From CAYJIL01 sp964370235 (GTDB taxonomy: Bacteria; Bacteroidota; Bacteroidia; Bacteroidales; Rikenellaceae), in the NCBI GenBank assembly GCA_964370235.1, contig CAYJIL010000003.1:1-54544 (forward strand): 54,544 nucleotides of DNA. The letters are read 5' to 3'. The position numbers and the translations under genes are program-made. Positions 8,031-17,572 of this stretch are shown one piece after another. The notes beneath the pieces are model-generated. The model was not told the DNA's origin and did no database searches. It saw only the letters and a list, made by a program, of their open reading frames with translations. Numbering within the stretch: position 1 is the stretch's first letter; each line of letters starts with the position of its first letter.

Positions 8031-11000
8031 CTAATACACTCCCTCTTGTATTGCTCTTACAGGCATTGCATTTGCTCTAGATGACGGTGTTAATGCTGGT
8101 TTTTCTGTAATTTGAGAAACAGATCCTCCCCATGGGTAAACCTCGATCTTCTTACCTGCCATAAAACTTTTTGCCTGATCTACTCCTACTCCAGTACTTG
8201 CTCCTGCCGGCTCTGCTGTCCACATATATGTGTTCCAATCAGATAGTGGTGTAGCGTTTTCTAGTTTACCATTACTAAACGTGCTGATATAACCAGCAGA
8301 CGGGTAGAACGCCTCAATTGTAGAGTCAACATTATCATAGTAACGAAGTCCTGGTGTTCCCATTTCGATCCACTCTACTGCACCTATTTTTGTAGTCCAT
8401 CCAATATAGTCGATGTTAGCAAATGCATCACCCGATGCTACCATCCATCCTAGTGGCGATGGGTCATATATAGACTTTCTCATGTTCACTGTTGATGCCT
8501 TGTAGTCGTGCCAAGCATATTGTAGAACGTCTATTTGTGCACACCAGTTTTTCTGATACTCTGTTGCTCCAGTTATAAAAATAGTAGGATCTATAACACT
8601 CTCTTCCATTGAGAGAACCTCTGGCTTGGTATTATATTGCTTGTTGTTTGCAAAGTTACTACCATTAGCATTCTTTCCTGCGCTACCAGGGAATGGGTCT
8701 TTTCTACCATATTGATAGTATAGCGATCCGCTACCATCTCCCATATCACCTCCTGCAAAGTTAGTATCTAGTGCACCAAGGTTGCGATCCATCATTGCTC
8801 TGCCACCAAGTTTTGAATCCCAAACAGATCCACCATGTCGGTGTAGGTCACCATTCTGCATCGGAATTGTCTCCTCTTGCGAACCTATTGTTGGGCGCTT
8901 ACCTTCTGCGTTCATATATGGATTATAGTCTGTAACCCAAAAGTGCCATGACCAAATTACCTTACCGCTTTTTTTAACGTTTACCGCAAAGTTTTGGTGC
9001 TTACCAACAACATCGCTACCGTTAAACTTAATGCGAATTGCATTCTCTCCCGTAGGCGAAGTCGCTTTCTCGATTGTGTATGCCGATAGACCCTCGCCAT
9101 CATACCAAGATGGTTCTACTGTAAACTGTGAGTCGTTTGTCCAGTCGCTAGCAGTAATAACACCACTAACTTTATCCTTTGCATACTCAGACCAAAACTC
9201 GTTTATACGAGCAATAACAGGTATGTAATACTCATTATTAGCTCCATCATAAGGGTTAATGATGTATGAGTTTGCTACCGACGACTCTGGGAGTTTTGAA
9301 TCATCACCCGTCACAAGTTTGTTGATAAACAACTGATTTGTGTAGTCGGTAATCATTGTCTTTTTGATATTGAAAGTAATATCGTGCGTAAGCTCACCAA
9401 TCTTAACAGTGATTTTGCTATTTGCTATATTATATGGTATCTCTACCTTAAAGTTATGCGTTCCAAAGTACTCTGTCCAATCTGCTTCTACATCTCCAGG
9501 CTTTATATCTGAACTGTTTTTGGCAACAATAGATGTTTCAACCTCTTCGTAAACAACATTACCATGTGCATCAAGAACTACATTTCCGCTGCCGTCTAGC
9601 TTTTCTACTAGGCTTACACCAATACCGTCTTGGTAGAAGCATTTAAGTCCCGATTCTGTAATGATTTCACAATTTAGCAAATCTGGTGTTACTTTGCTAT
9701 ATGCCTCGTAGTCGTCTGGGCTTGCACCAACCATATCGCTTGTTACACCGCCATTATAACTCAAAGTGAAGTTTACTGTTGCAACTTGTCTATCGTTATC
9801 GATCTTCCAAGACATATCGTTAGAGCTATATGCAACATAATCGTGGGTAATCTCGCTCATGTTAGAGTCATATGTTCCCATCTCCATTTCGAACATATTT
9901 TTGTTTACACCCAAGTAGTACTGGCCATTACTAGTAATATCTGATGCAACATCGTCTACCGAAATATTATACTCTACATTTGACGGTGGGCCATTCTCAG
10001 CCTCGGTAAAGCTAACATAACCCGGAGAGTTAATCTTTGTTATATTAACCAAGTAACGGCTACTATTATATATAAAGAATGTTTCACCCTCGTCTTTTGC
10101 TTCGCCCTCTTCATATACCGAGCGAGTATATCTCATCATTAGCTTGAAGTAACGCTCGTTGCCACTACCCATATCTGCACGAACAATAATGTAAACTGGG
10201 TTGTTATCCTTAACCAAGTTGTCGTTATCGGCAGGTGAGTTCTTTAGTGGTGCAGTAGGGTATATATATAGACCCTGAAGATATTTTGTATCGATATTGC
10301 TATCGTTAATTCCTGTTGGGAGTACACCATACGTAATACTAGGTGTAACTACCGTGTTAAGGTTTGTTGCAGGTGTAACCTCGTGTGTACGTATTCTAGG
10401 CTCGCTTGATGGCATACCCGTAATAGGGTTTGCAGGTGCTACTGGTGCCTCAATTGCGCTAACACCAAGTAGTCTTGTGTAGTTAGGGCTATTTTTGTCG
10501 GTCTTACCATCGTTTAGCACAACATCAATTCTAGCATATGCAAAGTGCGAAACTAGGCTATTTGTTCTTTCCCACTCTGTAAGTACCTCCTCGTTCAGTT
10601 TATCGAATGTAATCGACTCCGAATATATAGGAAGTAGACCCGAATCATTATTCTTTAGTACATGGTTACTTTTGCTAACATCGTCAGGATTTAGAACATC
10701 AAAGCTATACTTCATTTCGGCAAAATACAAAAATTGCTCGTAATCAAAGTCTGTACCATCGTTTTTTAGTACAACCTGTCCATATTGGTTTAGTTCAACA
10801 TGTCCAGGAGTGTAAGCACCGCCATCGACAGAACCAATCAATTCTTCGATCTTCTCGCTAGAAGCGTTTGCAATACCCAAAATTCTAACAGGAGTATTAC
10901 GCTCCATTAGTACTGCGTAGTATGTTGGGTTACCAAGTGCATCGTAATCTCTAATAACATCTTGCACCTCGATAAGTGTGTTAGAAAGTATAGGTGTTTG

Positions 11001-11255
11001 GTTGTCGAACACATATGCCTTCATATTCTTGAGATCTAACTCACGAGTAGTAGCAATAAGCGGCACGCTAGAGCGAGTTTTAATTGTTTGCTCGCTAAAG
11101 TTCGTATTGCTCATATCGATTGGCATTGCAACAAAACCTTCGGGCACATCAGTTGTTGGTGTCGTTGTTTGTTCTATGCTCAAATCTTCTTTTTGACAAC
11201 TCACTAGTGTGAATAAAAGTGCTAGTGGAGCAATTATATTTTTAATCTTTATCAT
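8031..11255 (-). CDS. Large fimbrial tip-like lipoprotein (DUF4906/FISUMP type)
   Basis: A 1074-residue lipoprotein: signal MIKIKNIIAPLALLFTLVSC with the lipobox LVSC and lipidated C20. The N-terminal part resembles fimbrial minor subunits of the Mfa2/FimB/DUF4906 kind (LKNMKAYVFDNQ..., an N-terminal beta-sandwich). The middle holds several Ig-like beta modules. The C-terminal region, from about residue 800, carries the FISUMP-like signature (GGSVWDSKLGGRAMMDRNLGA, then LYYQYGRKDPFPG), common at the end of Bacteroidales fimbrial tip proteins. It is the last gene of the operon, 27 nt after the large fimbrillin, where tip or accessory subunits usually sit. Predicted role: distal adhesin assembled through lipoprotein export and gingipain-like processing. 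The family is clear; the ligand is unknown. Confidence 0.78.
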   Translation of the reverse strand: MIKIKNIIAPLALLFTLVSCQKEDLSIEQTTTPTTDVPEGFVAMPIDMSNTNFSEQTIKTRSSVPLIATTRELDLKNMKAYVFDNQTPILSNTLIEVQDVIRDYDALGNPTYYAVLMERNTPVRILGIANASSEKIEELIGSVDGGAYTPGHVELNQYGQVVLKNDGTDFDYEQFLYFAEMKYSFDVLNPDDVSKSNHVLKNNDSGLLPIYSESITFDKLNEEVLTEWERTNSLVSHFAYARIDVVLNDGKTDKNSPNYTRLLGVSAIEAPVAPANPITGMPSSEPRIRTHEVTPATNLNTVVTPSITYGVLPTGINDSNIDTKYLQGLYIYPTAPLKNSPADNDNLVKDNNPVYIIVRADMGSGNERYFKLMMRYTRSVYEEGEAKDEGETFFIYNSSRYLVNITKINSPGYVSFTEAENGPPSNVEYNISVDDVASDITSNGQYYLGVNKNMFEMEMGTYDSNMSEITHDYVAYSSNDMSWKIDNDRQVATVNFTLSYNGGVTSDMVGASPDDYEAYSKVTPDLLNCEIITESGLKCFYQDGIGVSLVEKLDGSGNVVLDAHGNVVYEEVETSIVAKNSSDIKPGDVEADWTEYFGTHNFKVEIPYNIANSKITVKIGELTHDITFNIKKTMITDYTNQLFINKLVTGDDSKLPESSVANSYIINPYDGANNEYYIPVIARINEFWSEYAKDKVSGVITASDWTNDSQFTVEPSWYDGEGLSAYTIEKATSPTGENAIRIKFNGSDVVGKHQNFAVNVKKSGKVIWSWHFWVTDYNPYMNAEGKRPTIGSQEETIPMQNGDLHRHGGSVWDSKLGGRAMMDRNLGALDTNFAGGDMGDGSGSLYYQYGRKDPFPGSAGKNANGSNFANNKQYNTKPEVLSMEESVIDPTIFITGATEYQKNWCAQIDVLQYAWHDYKASTVNMRKSIYDPSPLGWMVASGDAFANIDYIGWTTKIGAVEWIEMGTPGLRYYDNVDSTIEAFYPSAGYISTFSNGKLENATPLSDWNTYMWTAEPAGASTGVGVDQAKSFMAGKKIEVYPWGGSVSQITEKPALTPSSRANAMPVRAIQEGVY

Positions 11256-11282
11256 AACTCTAAATTATCCTCGTGTTATATC

Positions 11283-13751
11283 TTATTTTGTTATAATTGT
11301 ATATAGTAGCTCTCGCTCAGCAATTGTAATTGTCACACGATCGGCTTCTGAACCACCTTTACTTGTAGACTTGTAATACAGCACCCCTTTATTAGGACTA
11401 CCATTAACAAAATTCAAGACGCTAACTGTTGCATTGCGGTTCTCGGTATTTTTTGAAGCTGCTATCACTTCATCATTTGTATATGATGTAATAAATCTTG
11501 TGCTATTTATATAACCATATAGATTTGCTGGATCTGTGTCTTTTGTTCCAACGAACTCCTTTAGTCCACCTTCATCAAGAAACAGTGAAGACATATTTAT
11601 AACGATGCTATAACTCTTGTCTGCTACTTTTACTGAAATAACATCTTGCGATATATCTAGTGCAGTAGATGTGTAGTTGATAACTCGATTGCCAGCAGCA
11701 TTAGTTGTAACCGTTACACGTCCTTTGTCCAAGTTTGTATTTGTTGCAGCAATCTCAAAGGCGTTATAGTTAGAGTAATATGGTATCTCAACTGTGTTGC
11801 TAAACGGATCCATAGTAACATTCAGGCTTGCAATATCGCTAACAGCGTCCAATCTAAAATAGCCCCAGTATATCTCTACAGAGTATGTTTTACCAGCCAC
11901 ATTTGCAGTTACAATATCAGAGTAGATACCTCTAGCGTCTGCATCGACAGGTTTAGTATATTTAACCGAACCGTCAAAACCACCAACACCATCAAATGTT
12001 ATATCTACTGTTCCACCATTTTGTGTTTGTACATCATATAGTCTATTTAGTACTTCGGGTGCAAGCAAATTGTGATCATAGCTAGTGTTATATGACACTA
12101 CTATGTCGTCTTGTCCTTCTGGAATGGTAAACTTTGTTTGATCTCCAAAGCTAAACGTACCGTTAAAAACATCAAGTTCGAAAGTACGACCTCTTACAGT
12201 GAATGTGATAACATCGTGGTTGTTTACAAGTCCGGCAGCAGGAGCAGTGTAAATAATTTTCTTACCTGCATAATCGATAACTGCCGATCCACCTTTCTCA
12301 CAAGATATATTCCAATTACCCGTAACTGCGTCTTTGAAATCATCTTCCAAATATGTTGTAGTAAAAGGTATCTCTAGCGTAGTTTCCTTTTCGGGTAAGT
12401 TATATACTCTGCTATTGTTAACTAGAGTAAATACACCACCTTCTATGTCTCCATCTACAACCTCCTCGTTCCAGTCATATATCGAAGCTTTTACGTGCAT
12501 TGTTGGAACACCTGCTGCAAAATCAAATGTAATGTCAAAGTGATAGCGCTTACCAGCCTCAATCTCTGTAATTACTGGCGCACCACTAACTGCATTGTTA
12601 AGGTATACCGAAATTTCTTTAACGATATCTAGACTCTCGCCAAGGTCGCCACCCGATAGATCCTTTAGGTTTTGTGTATATGAAAGAACCAGCTTTGCAT
12701 CGGCATCAAATTTTTGAGGAATCATAAGAGCAATATGCTGAGGACCACCCTCTACTAGAGTAGTAGGAACTACATTAATGCTACCTTTATCGCCAAGGTG
12801 AACTTCATCTGCATCGGCTACCGTAAACGCCGACGAGCCAATAAACTCCTTTTTAAGTCGTGTGATCTCGTTATCGTTCCATTGAATAGTAGCATTTTCA
12901 TTGTTTGGTGTCCAGCTAAATGGTGCTTCTTTGTATATCTCGCCAGTTGGTACACTTGCAGCATTGCTATCAAAAGTTAGCTTACCCGATGCACTCACAT
13001 TTAGAAAACCTAGGCTATGTACCTTAATCTTAGCATCTGGGAATAAAAGACTTCCATCGAGGCTATTAACCGCTGTAAGATTCTTGATACCTGCATCGTT
13101 AAGTCTAACACTAAACGATACCTGAGCAAGAGTATGCTTAAATTTAAGATTTACAGTTTCGTTAAAGTTGCTGTTAATATCTTGACCGCCAATATCTAAC
13201 TTAGATGCAACCATTAGGTCATTACCTTGGGCAACAAGCTCACGTGGAACAGCATATTCAAAAGACAAGTCGCCAGCGATTCCCATCTCTGGAGTAACAG
13301 TTGCAGGGTATAGTTGGCTAGCACTGTTACCTTTAACTGCATCGTAAGGAGAGATTGCAAAGAAAGAATGGTTTGCATTATATTTCCAATAATCGTAATA
13401 GTGCTCAGTAACACCACTGTTTGCAGCTACATACTCCCAATCGCTACCATTCTTTTTGATGTGTGCATTGTACATCCAGTTAAAGTAGTGCGTTGCTGCG
13501 TCATAATCGACCGATGGGTTTGCATTACCTGCATTCTCAAGATCTCGGTCATATGTCATTGCCGTATATACGGCGAACGAATTAAGCAAAGTGTTATCTA
13601 GTGCACGAGTAGATACCTCTTCGCCTTTTGCCGTAAACTTAAATAGATTATCACCGTTGCTAGGGTCTACCACTTCGTTATTTTGTGGAATATCTTTTTG
13701 GCAAGCGATGACTACCACTAAAAGTGTTAATAGTGAAAGTAACTTTCTCAT
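11283..13751 (-). CDS. Large fimbrillin-family lipoprotein with C-terminal tandem repeats
   Basis: An 822-residue lipoprotein. I set the start at ATG 13751, because MRKLLSLLTLLVVVIAC gives a proper lipoprotein signal with C17; an upstream in-frame start at 13811 would add 20 charged residues before it. Residues to about 430 match the fimbrillin (Mfa_like_1) pattern: a FKFTAKGEEVSTRAL processing region, YDYWKYNANHSFFAISPYD, LKFKHTLAQVSF and a YHFDITFDF end. The C-terminal part (about 440-822) is four successive modules of about 90-100 residues, most ending in a V-G--Y-V-I-G-F-L-like strand pair. These look like a stalk of beta-sandwich repeats. It probably serves as an accessory or structural fimbrial subunit. 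A strong hairpin precedes the gene. Confidence 0.82.
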   Translation of the reverse strand: MRKLLSLLTLLVVVIACQKDIPQNNEVVDPSNGDNLFKFTAKGEEVSTRALDNTLLNSFAVYTAMTYDRDLENAGNANPSVDYDAATHYFNWMYNAHIKKNGSDWEYVAANSGVTEHYYDYWKYNANHSFFAISPYDAVKGNSASQLYPATVTPEMGIAGDLSFEYAVPRELVAQGNDLMVASKLDIGGQDINSNFNETVNLKFKHTLAQVSFSVRLNDAGIKNLTAVNSLDGSLLFPDAKIKVHSLGFLNVSASGKLTFDSNAASVPTGEIYKEAPFSWTPNNENATIQWNDNEITRLKKEFIGSSAFTVADADEVHLGDKGSINVVPTTLVEGGPQHIALMIPQKFDADAKLVLSYTQNLKDLSGGDLGESLDIVKEISVYLNNAVSGAPVITEIEAGKRYHFDITFDFAAGVPTMHVKASIYDWNEEVVDGDIEGGVFTLVNNSRVYNLPEKETTLEIPFTTTYLEDDFKDAVTGNWNISCEKGGSAVIDYAGKKIIYTAPAAGLVNNHDVITFTVRGRTFELDVFNGTFSFGDQTKFTIPEGQDDIVVSYNTSYDHNLLAPEVLNRLYDVQTQNGGTVDITFDGVGGFDGSVKYTKPVDADARGIYSDIVTANVAGKTYSVEIYWGYFRLDAVSDIASLNVTMDPFSNTVEIPYYSNYNAFEIAATNTNLDKGRVTVTTNAAGNRVINYTSTALDISQDVISVKVADKSYSIVINMSSLFLDEGGLKEFVGTKDTDPANLYGYINSTRFITSYTNDEVIAASKNTENRNATVSVLNFVNGSPNKGVLYYKSTSKGGSEADRVTITIAERELLYTIITK

Positions 13752-13822
13752 GTCTATAATTTTGTTCGATTTATTCTTTTGTTTATATCTTCTTGGTATT
13801 TGTCTTCCCAAGTTCTATTTGT

Positions 13823-13852
13823 ACCTATGGGCAGAACCAACTGCCCATAGGT
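13823..13852 (-). other. Intergenic stem-loop between the two fimbrillin genes
   Basis: A perfect 12-bp stem (ACCTATGGGCAG 13823-13834 with CTGCCCATAGGT 13841-13852) with a 6-nt loop, 31 nt after the stop of the small fimbrillin. No T-tract follows on either strand, so it is not a standard terminator. It may protect the upstream mRNA or mark a processing site. Confidence 0.8.
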
Positions 13853-13882
13853 ATTATTAACTAGCAATGTAAAACTAATTGA

Positions 13883-15031
13883 TTACATGTCGATTGTGTG
13901 CTCAGCGTTAGTCCAGTCTGCTGCCTCTGCATTGAAGTCAATTCTGATAAGGTTATCCTCGCCACCTTCGTCGTCACCTACTGTGTCGAAGTTAAGAGTA
14001 TAAGTAACGATCTGACCTTGTAGCCATAGACCCATATCATCAAATGATACGTAAGCAGTAGCGTAAGCACCCTCTGTACCGTGAAGATACTCTTTTACAC
14101 CGCTAACAGGATCTTGTACATATGCCTTACACTCAATTGTTAGGTAAGCACCATCCTGTGCTGTAGCAGCTACTGGTGTTGCACCAGCTGCAATCTCCTC
14201 TTTAGTGTATACTTTCCATGGAGTGATATCCTGTGGAATAACAATAGAAGGATTGTTTGTAGAAATATTTTCAGCTGCTGTGCTGATAGATGGAACAGCA
14301 GGAGAAGTGATTGGGAATGCAACAGATGGAGTTGCTGGTACAGCCCAAGTAGAAGCAACTGCAGTTGAAGGAACTGTAAGTGTACCTGTGTTAGGGATGT
14401 TAACCATTTGGATACCATTCGCTGCAACATCAACCTTTAGGTTCGCAGATGTAGTGATACCTTTGAATTTAATTTGTGTAAGAGCGTGCTTAAACATTAG
14501 GTTTACTCTGTTGTCAGCTAGAGCCTCGTCTCTTGTCTTCTTTACATCGTATGCTGTAGCGTACATAAAGTCAACCTGAGTGTCCTCTGCTGTTGGAGCA
14601 GTGAACTTAACTGTCATACCATCAGCTTTGCTGTGAGTGATTTCAGTTGATTGGTTGTCGATAAATGGAGCGTGAGCATAAAAATCTAGTGTGCTACCGC
14701 TAGCTTCTGTTGGCCAGTAACCAATCTGTGACTCGTTAACATAGTTCCAAACACCACTCATAAGGTTGATTTGTGCCTCCATGTACTTGCTATCAAAACC
14801 AGTTGTGCTAGTATATGCAGTTACACCAAAACCACCTCTTTCAGCAGTACCGAATTTTGCACCAAACTCAGCTGTGTTATCTACGATTAGACCTTTTGTT
14901 GACTCTAGAGCATAAGTGCTAAAGTTAATGTAGTCGCTTGTGTTGTTAACACCTGTTGAAACGACTTCCTCTTTTGAACAGCTCGATAGAGCTACTGTTG
15001 CAATAGCAACACCTGCAATAAATTGCTTCAT
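13883..15031 (-). CDS. Small fimbrillin-family lipoprotein, probable major shaft subunit
   Basis: A 382-residue lipoprotein with signal MKQFIAGVAIATVALSSC (C18, lipobox LSSC). It shows the Mfa_like_1 fimbrillin pattern: SDYINFSTYALESTKG as the probable protease-processed N-terminal strand, GYWPTEASGSTLDFYAHAPF, VNLMFKHALTQIKFKG and a TYTLNFDT C-terminal region. In Bacteroidales fimbriae such subunits are exported as lipoproteins, trimmed by an arginine-specific protease and polymerised by donor-strand exchange. The short length, position third in the operon after the anchor-type genes, and codon choice smoother than in neighbouring genes fit the most abundant shaft subunit. A strong hairpin just downstream could stabilise its message. 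Shaft role is inferred. Confidence 0.84.
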   Translation of the reverse strand: MKQFIAGVAIATVALSSCSKEEVVSTGVNNTSDYINFSTYALESTKGLIVDNTAEFGAKFGTAERGGFGVTAYTSTTGFDSKYMEAQINLMSGVWNYVNESQIGYWPTEASGSTLDFYAHAPFIDNQSTEITHSKADGMTVKFTAPTAEDTQVDFMYATAYDVKKTRDEALADNRVNLMFKHALTQIKFKGITTSANLKVDVAANGIQMVNIPNTGTLTVPSTAVASTWAVPATPSVAFPITSPAVPSISTAAENISTNNPSIVIPQDITPWKVYTKEEIAAGATPVAATAQDGAYLTIECKAYVQDPVSGVKEYLHGTEGAYATAYVSFDDMGLWLQGQIVTYTLNFDTVGDDEGGEDNLIRIDFNAEAADWTNAEHTIDM

Positions 15032-15081
15032 TTTTTTTGTTGTTAGAATTAATAAATGTATCTATAAATGTTTTTTAAAAT

Positions 15082-16086
15082 CTATATTGGTAGTGTAACC
15101 TCTACGTCTGTCCACTCTTCGGCACCAACGTCGAATCCACTGTCGACACCTATATCGCCTGTTGCCTCGGGAAGTGCAAACTCAAGATGTATAAAGTACT
15201 TGATTATTCCATCGTCGTCTTTTTTAATCTCTACCATATCGGTTGCATTTACCACAACTCTGTGGTGTGTTCCATCTAGTAGGATAAAATCCATGTCCAC
15301 AAATATATTTGTGTAGTCGCATGGTAGCTTTCCGTATGATCTAAATTCGTGTCTAACGGTTCCGCTGTGTTGTGTATCATCGTCGTAGTGTCTGTTATTT
15401 AAAACAAACTCGTGCATGATTTTACCTTGAACATCTTTGTCGAGACCCATATAGTGGCCAATATTGTCGTGCTTAAAGAATGTTCGTGGAGCACCTGCTG
15501 CATATCTAATATCTGTGATATGTGCCGATAGTACATAAGTTACAACATCACGCTCTGCATATATTTTGTGTTTTTGTACTACGTACGACGAATTGTTGTC
15601 GGGTTGGTCATAAAACACTTTAATATCTTCGTCGGTAATTTCAACATCGCTAAGAATTGCCGATGCAATCACGCTAGGGTCCGATATCAAATCTCTATCT
15701 GCATCCTCGGGCTCTCTGTCTCTAATAGGGTCTTTTGTGTTTGAGCGAATTATAAAGTTATTTATGTCGTCAATATTTTCAAAAGATACGTTAGGGTGCT
15801 CAACTTGGTTATTGTTATAAAAAACAATATCGAATTTACCCTTTGGTAGTGCTATCTCTACAGGTCGCTCTGCGCTCTGTGTTGCAAATTTTGCATAAAG
15901 TGTACCATCCGAATTATATGCTACTGGCGTTACTCCGTTTGGTGTAACATGTGCCTCGCTCCAGTCAATCTCGACTTCGATAGTTGCCTTCTCTATAATT
16001 GCATAGTGTAGATGGTCATGCTTACAGCTGGTGTGTAGCGCAATAAGTGTTACTACGCACATTATCTTATTTATAAACCTAATCAT
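15082..16086 (-). CDS. DUF5119 fimbrial-locus lipoprotein (anchor-like)
   Basis: A 334-residue lipoprotein with signal MIRFINKIMCVVTLIALHTSC (C21) followed by KHDHLHY. The region ATIEVEIDWSEAH...GVTPVAYNSDG and the later IALPKGKFDIVFYNN are characteristic of DUF5119, a family found near the start of Bacteroidales Mfa/Fim loci. It shares the fold plan of Mfa2/FimB anchors: N-terminal two-domain beta-sandwich, lipidated and tethered to the outer membrane. It starts two bases after the stop of the OmpA/DUF3575 gene and is followed 50 nt later by the small fimbrillin, so it is likely the anchor or length regulator. Function is inferred from context. Confidence 0.8.
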   Translation of the reverse strand: MIRFINKIMCVVTLIALHTSCKHDHLHYAIIEKATIEVEIDWSEAHVTPNGVTPVAYNSDGTLYAKFATQSAERPVEIALPKGKFDIVFYNNNQVEHPNVSFENIDDINNFIIRSNTKDPIRDREPEDADRDLISDPSVIASAILSDVEITDEDIKVFYDQPDNNSSYVVQKHKIYAERDVVTYVLSAHITDIRYAAGAPRTFFKHDNIGHYMGLDKDVQGKIMHEFVLNNRHYDDDTQHSGTVRHEFRSYGKLPCDYTNIFVDMDFILLDGTHHRVVVNATDMVEIKKDDDGIIKYFIHLEFALPEATGDIGVDSGFDVGAEEWTDVEVTLPI

Positions 16087-16088
16087 AA

Positions 16089-17402
16089 CTATTTTTTCTT
16101 ACTCAAATTCAACATCCATACAAGCGAAACTTCTGCTTGTGTAAGGCCATACCACTCTCTACGTTTCTCTTTCCATGGGTAGTCAAATACTTTGACATCG
16201 CCATACTCGGTATTCCACATTTTTTGGTACTCTTTATAATCTAGCTCGGCGTAACCAAGTCCAATTTGGTAGTGTAGGTGTAGGTTCTTAGCAATTGAGT
16301 GTGCATATCCTAGTGATATACCGCTATTGATAATTTTGCCTTGCTCACCATTTGCGTCCCATAGTTGAATATCGTAATCACCATATCCTCCGAACAGTCC
16401 CACGTTCCAACCTGTTAGCTGCTCTTTGTTAGTTCTATCGCCCAACCAATATGTTGCGCTAAGGTGTGCTAGCCTAATTCTTTGTGTATAGTTGTTTTTG
16501 TTGCTGCTCCACCAAGGGAATATATACTCTGCACCTATCGACCATCTGTCCTTAATTGGAATCTCTAGTTCAATGTTAGCCGTAAGAGCTGCATCGTAAA
16601 GCAAGTTTGTTTTAATTGCTATATTCGATTTCTTTGCAATTGGTTGAGCAATTCTCGATACAGTGTCAATTGGCTCTGGCTGAGGAATTGTAGTTATTAT
16701 TGTATCTGTAACTATCACCTCTTGGTATGTTATCTTGCGAAGAGTCTCTACGTTATAGAAAAACACTACCGATGCGCCATATCGTAGTTTTGGTAGAATA
16801 TTGCTCTTTAGATATGCCCAAGGCTTGCCACCGTGCATTCTCTTTAGCACCCATTCTTTGCTATCGAGTGTGCGACTGTTGTCATCGATAACCTTCATAA
16901 CTTCGTCCTTGAACGGAACGTTGTCATCCTCAACTACTAGCTTGCGAAGTCCTGCCCAATCCTCGGCTTGGTGCTTTGTTTGTAGCAACTCCGAGTTAAG
17001 TGCTTCGTATCTTTTGCTCAAAAAATCTTTGACACTAACAGCTCTTTTTCTTGCTAAAACATCGTTGTTTTTCTCCAAACCATCGATAGATGCTGTTGCA
17101 GTTAGAATAAGCGAATCTAGCCCTAGAGTTACATCCTCTTGTTGCATCACCTTGTCAAGTTGCTTAATTTGCTCTTGGTTTGTGCTGAAATCTGGTTCAA
17201 AAACCGAACTGTTTAGCTTGAAATAGAATTTAATATCCTCTTGCGAATCTAGTCTCCTATCCTCGTAGTTAACGATCTCTTGCAGAATTGTGTCTCGTCG
17301 TATTGTAATTTGCTGTGCATTAACATTACTTGTCGAAACTAACGTAAGCAGCATTGAAATAACTACTAGTACTAGTGTGTTTAGTAAATTAATTTGTTTC
17401 AC
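16089..17402 (-). CDS. OmpA-like/DUF3575 outer-membrane protein of the fimbrial locus
   Basis: A 437-residue exported protein (signal about 1-29, ending NVNAQQ). The N-terminal half (about 45-215) looks like an OmpA-type periplasmic domain: FKLNSSVFEPDFSTNQEQIKQLDKV, then LILTATASIDGLEKNNDVLARKRAVSVKDFL, as in peptidoglycan-binding OmpA proteins. The C-terminal half (about 260-437) is DUF3575, an outer-membrane barrel: NIAIKTNLLYDAALTANIELEIPI, then WSIGAEYIFPWW. Proteins of this build open many Bacteroidales fimbrial operons. It is the first gene after the promoter at 17542-17572, with a 5' untranslated leader of about 130 nt. It probably helps surface export or anchoring; the mechanism is not established. 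Confidence 0.85.
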   Translation of the reverse strand: MKQINLLNTLVLVVISMLLTLVSTSNVNAQQITIRRDTILQEIVNYEDRRLDSQEDIKFYFKLNSSVFEPDFSTNQEQIKQLDKVMQQEDVTLGLDSLILTATASIDGLEKNNDVLARKRAVSVKDFLSKRYEALNSELLQTKHQAEDWAGLRKLVVEDDNVPFKDEVMKVIDDNSRTLDSKEWVLKRMHGGKPWAYLKSNILPKLRYGASVVFFYNVETLRKITYQEVIVTDTIITTIPQPEPIDTVSRIAQPIAKKSNIAIKTNLLYDAALTANIELEIPIKDRWSIGAEYIFPWWSSNKNNYTQRIRLAHLSATYWLGDRTNKEQLTGWNVGLFGGYGDYDIQLWDANGEQGKIINSGISLGYAHSIAKNLHLHYQIGLGYAELDYKEYQKMWNTEYGDVKVFDYPWKEKRREWYGLTQAEVSLVWMLNLSKKK

Positions 17403-17513
17403 TTATAACTCTATTTAATTTTACAAATAACAAATAGTTAAAATGTACTACTTTCCCTTTTGTTTTTAATGATGCGTTAGTACCTCAAAATGACTGAAGT
17501 ATACGTATTGTGT

Positions 17514-17536
17514 AAATACACCAATCTGATGTATTT
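17514..17536 (-). other. AT-rich hairpin at the 5' end of the fimbrial mRNA
   Basis: AAATACA (17514-17520) pairs with TGTATTT (17530-17536), loop of 9 nt, just downstream of the -7 box. It would lie at the very start of the transcript. Confidence 0.45.
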
Positions 17537-17541
17537 GCATG

Positions 17542-17572
17542 CAAAGGTAATTCCTTTTTCCAAACTTGCAAA
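17542..17572 (-). promoter_or_regulatory. Promoter of the fimbrial operon
   Basis: An exact Bacteroidota promoter on the minus strand: TTTG (17572-17569), a 19-nt spacer, then TACCTTTG (17549-17542). It overlaps a perfect 12-bp palindrome TTTGCATGCAAA (17534-17545), which could be a regulator site. The start codon is 140 nt downstream. Confidence 0.72.
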
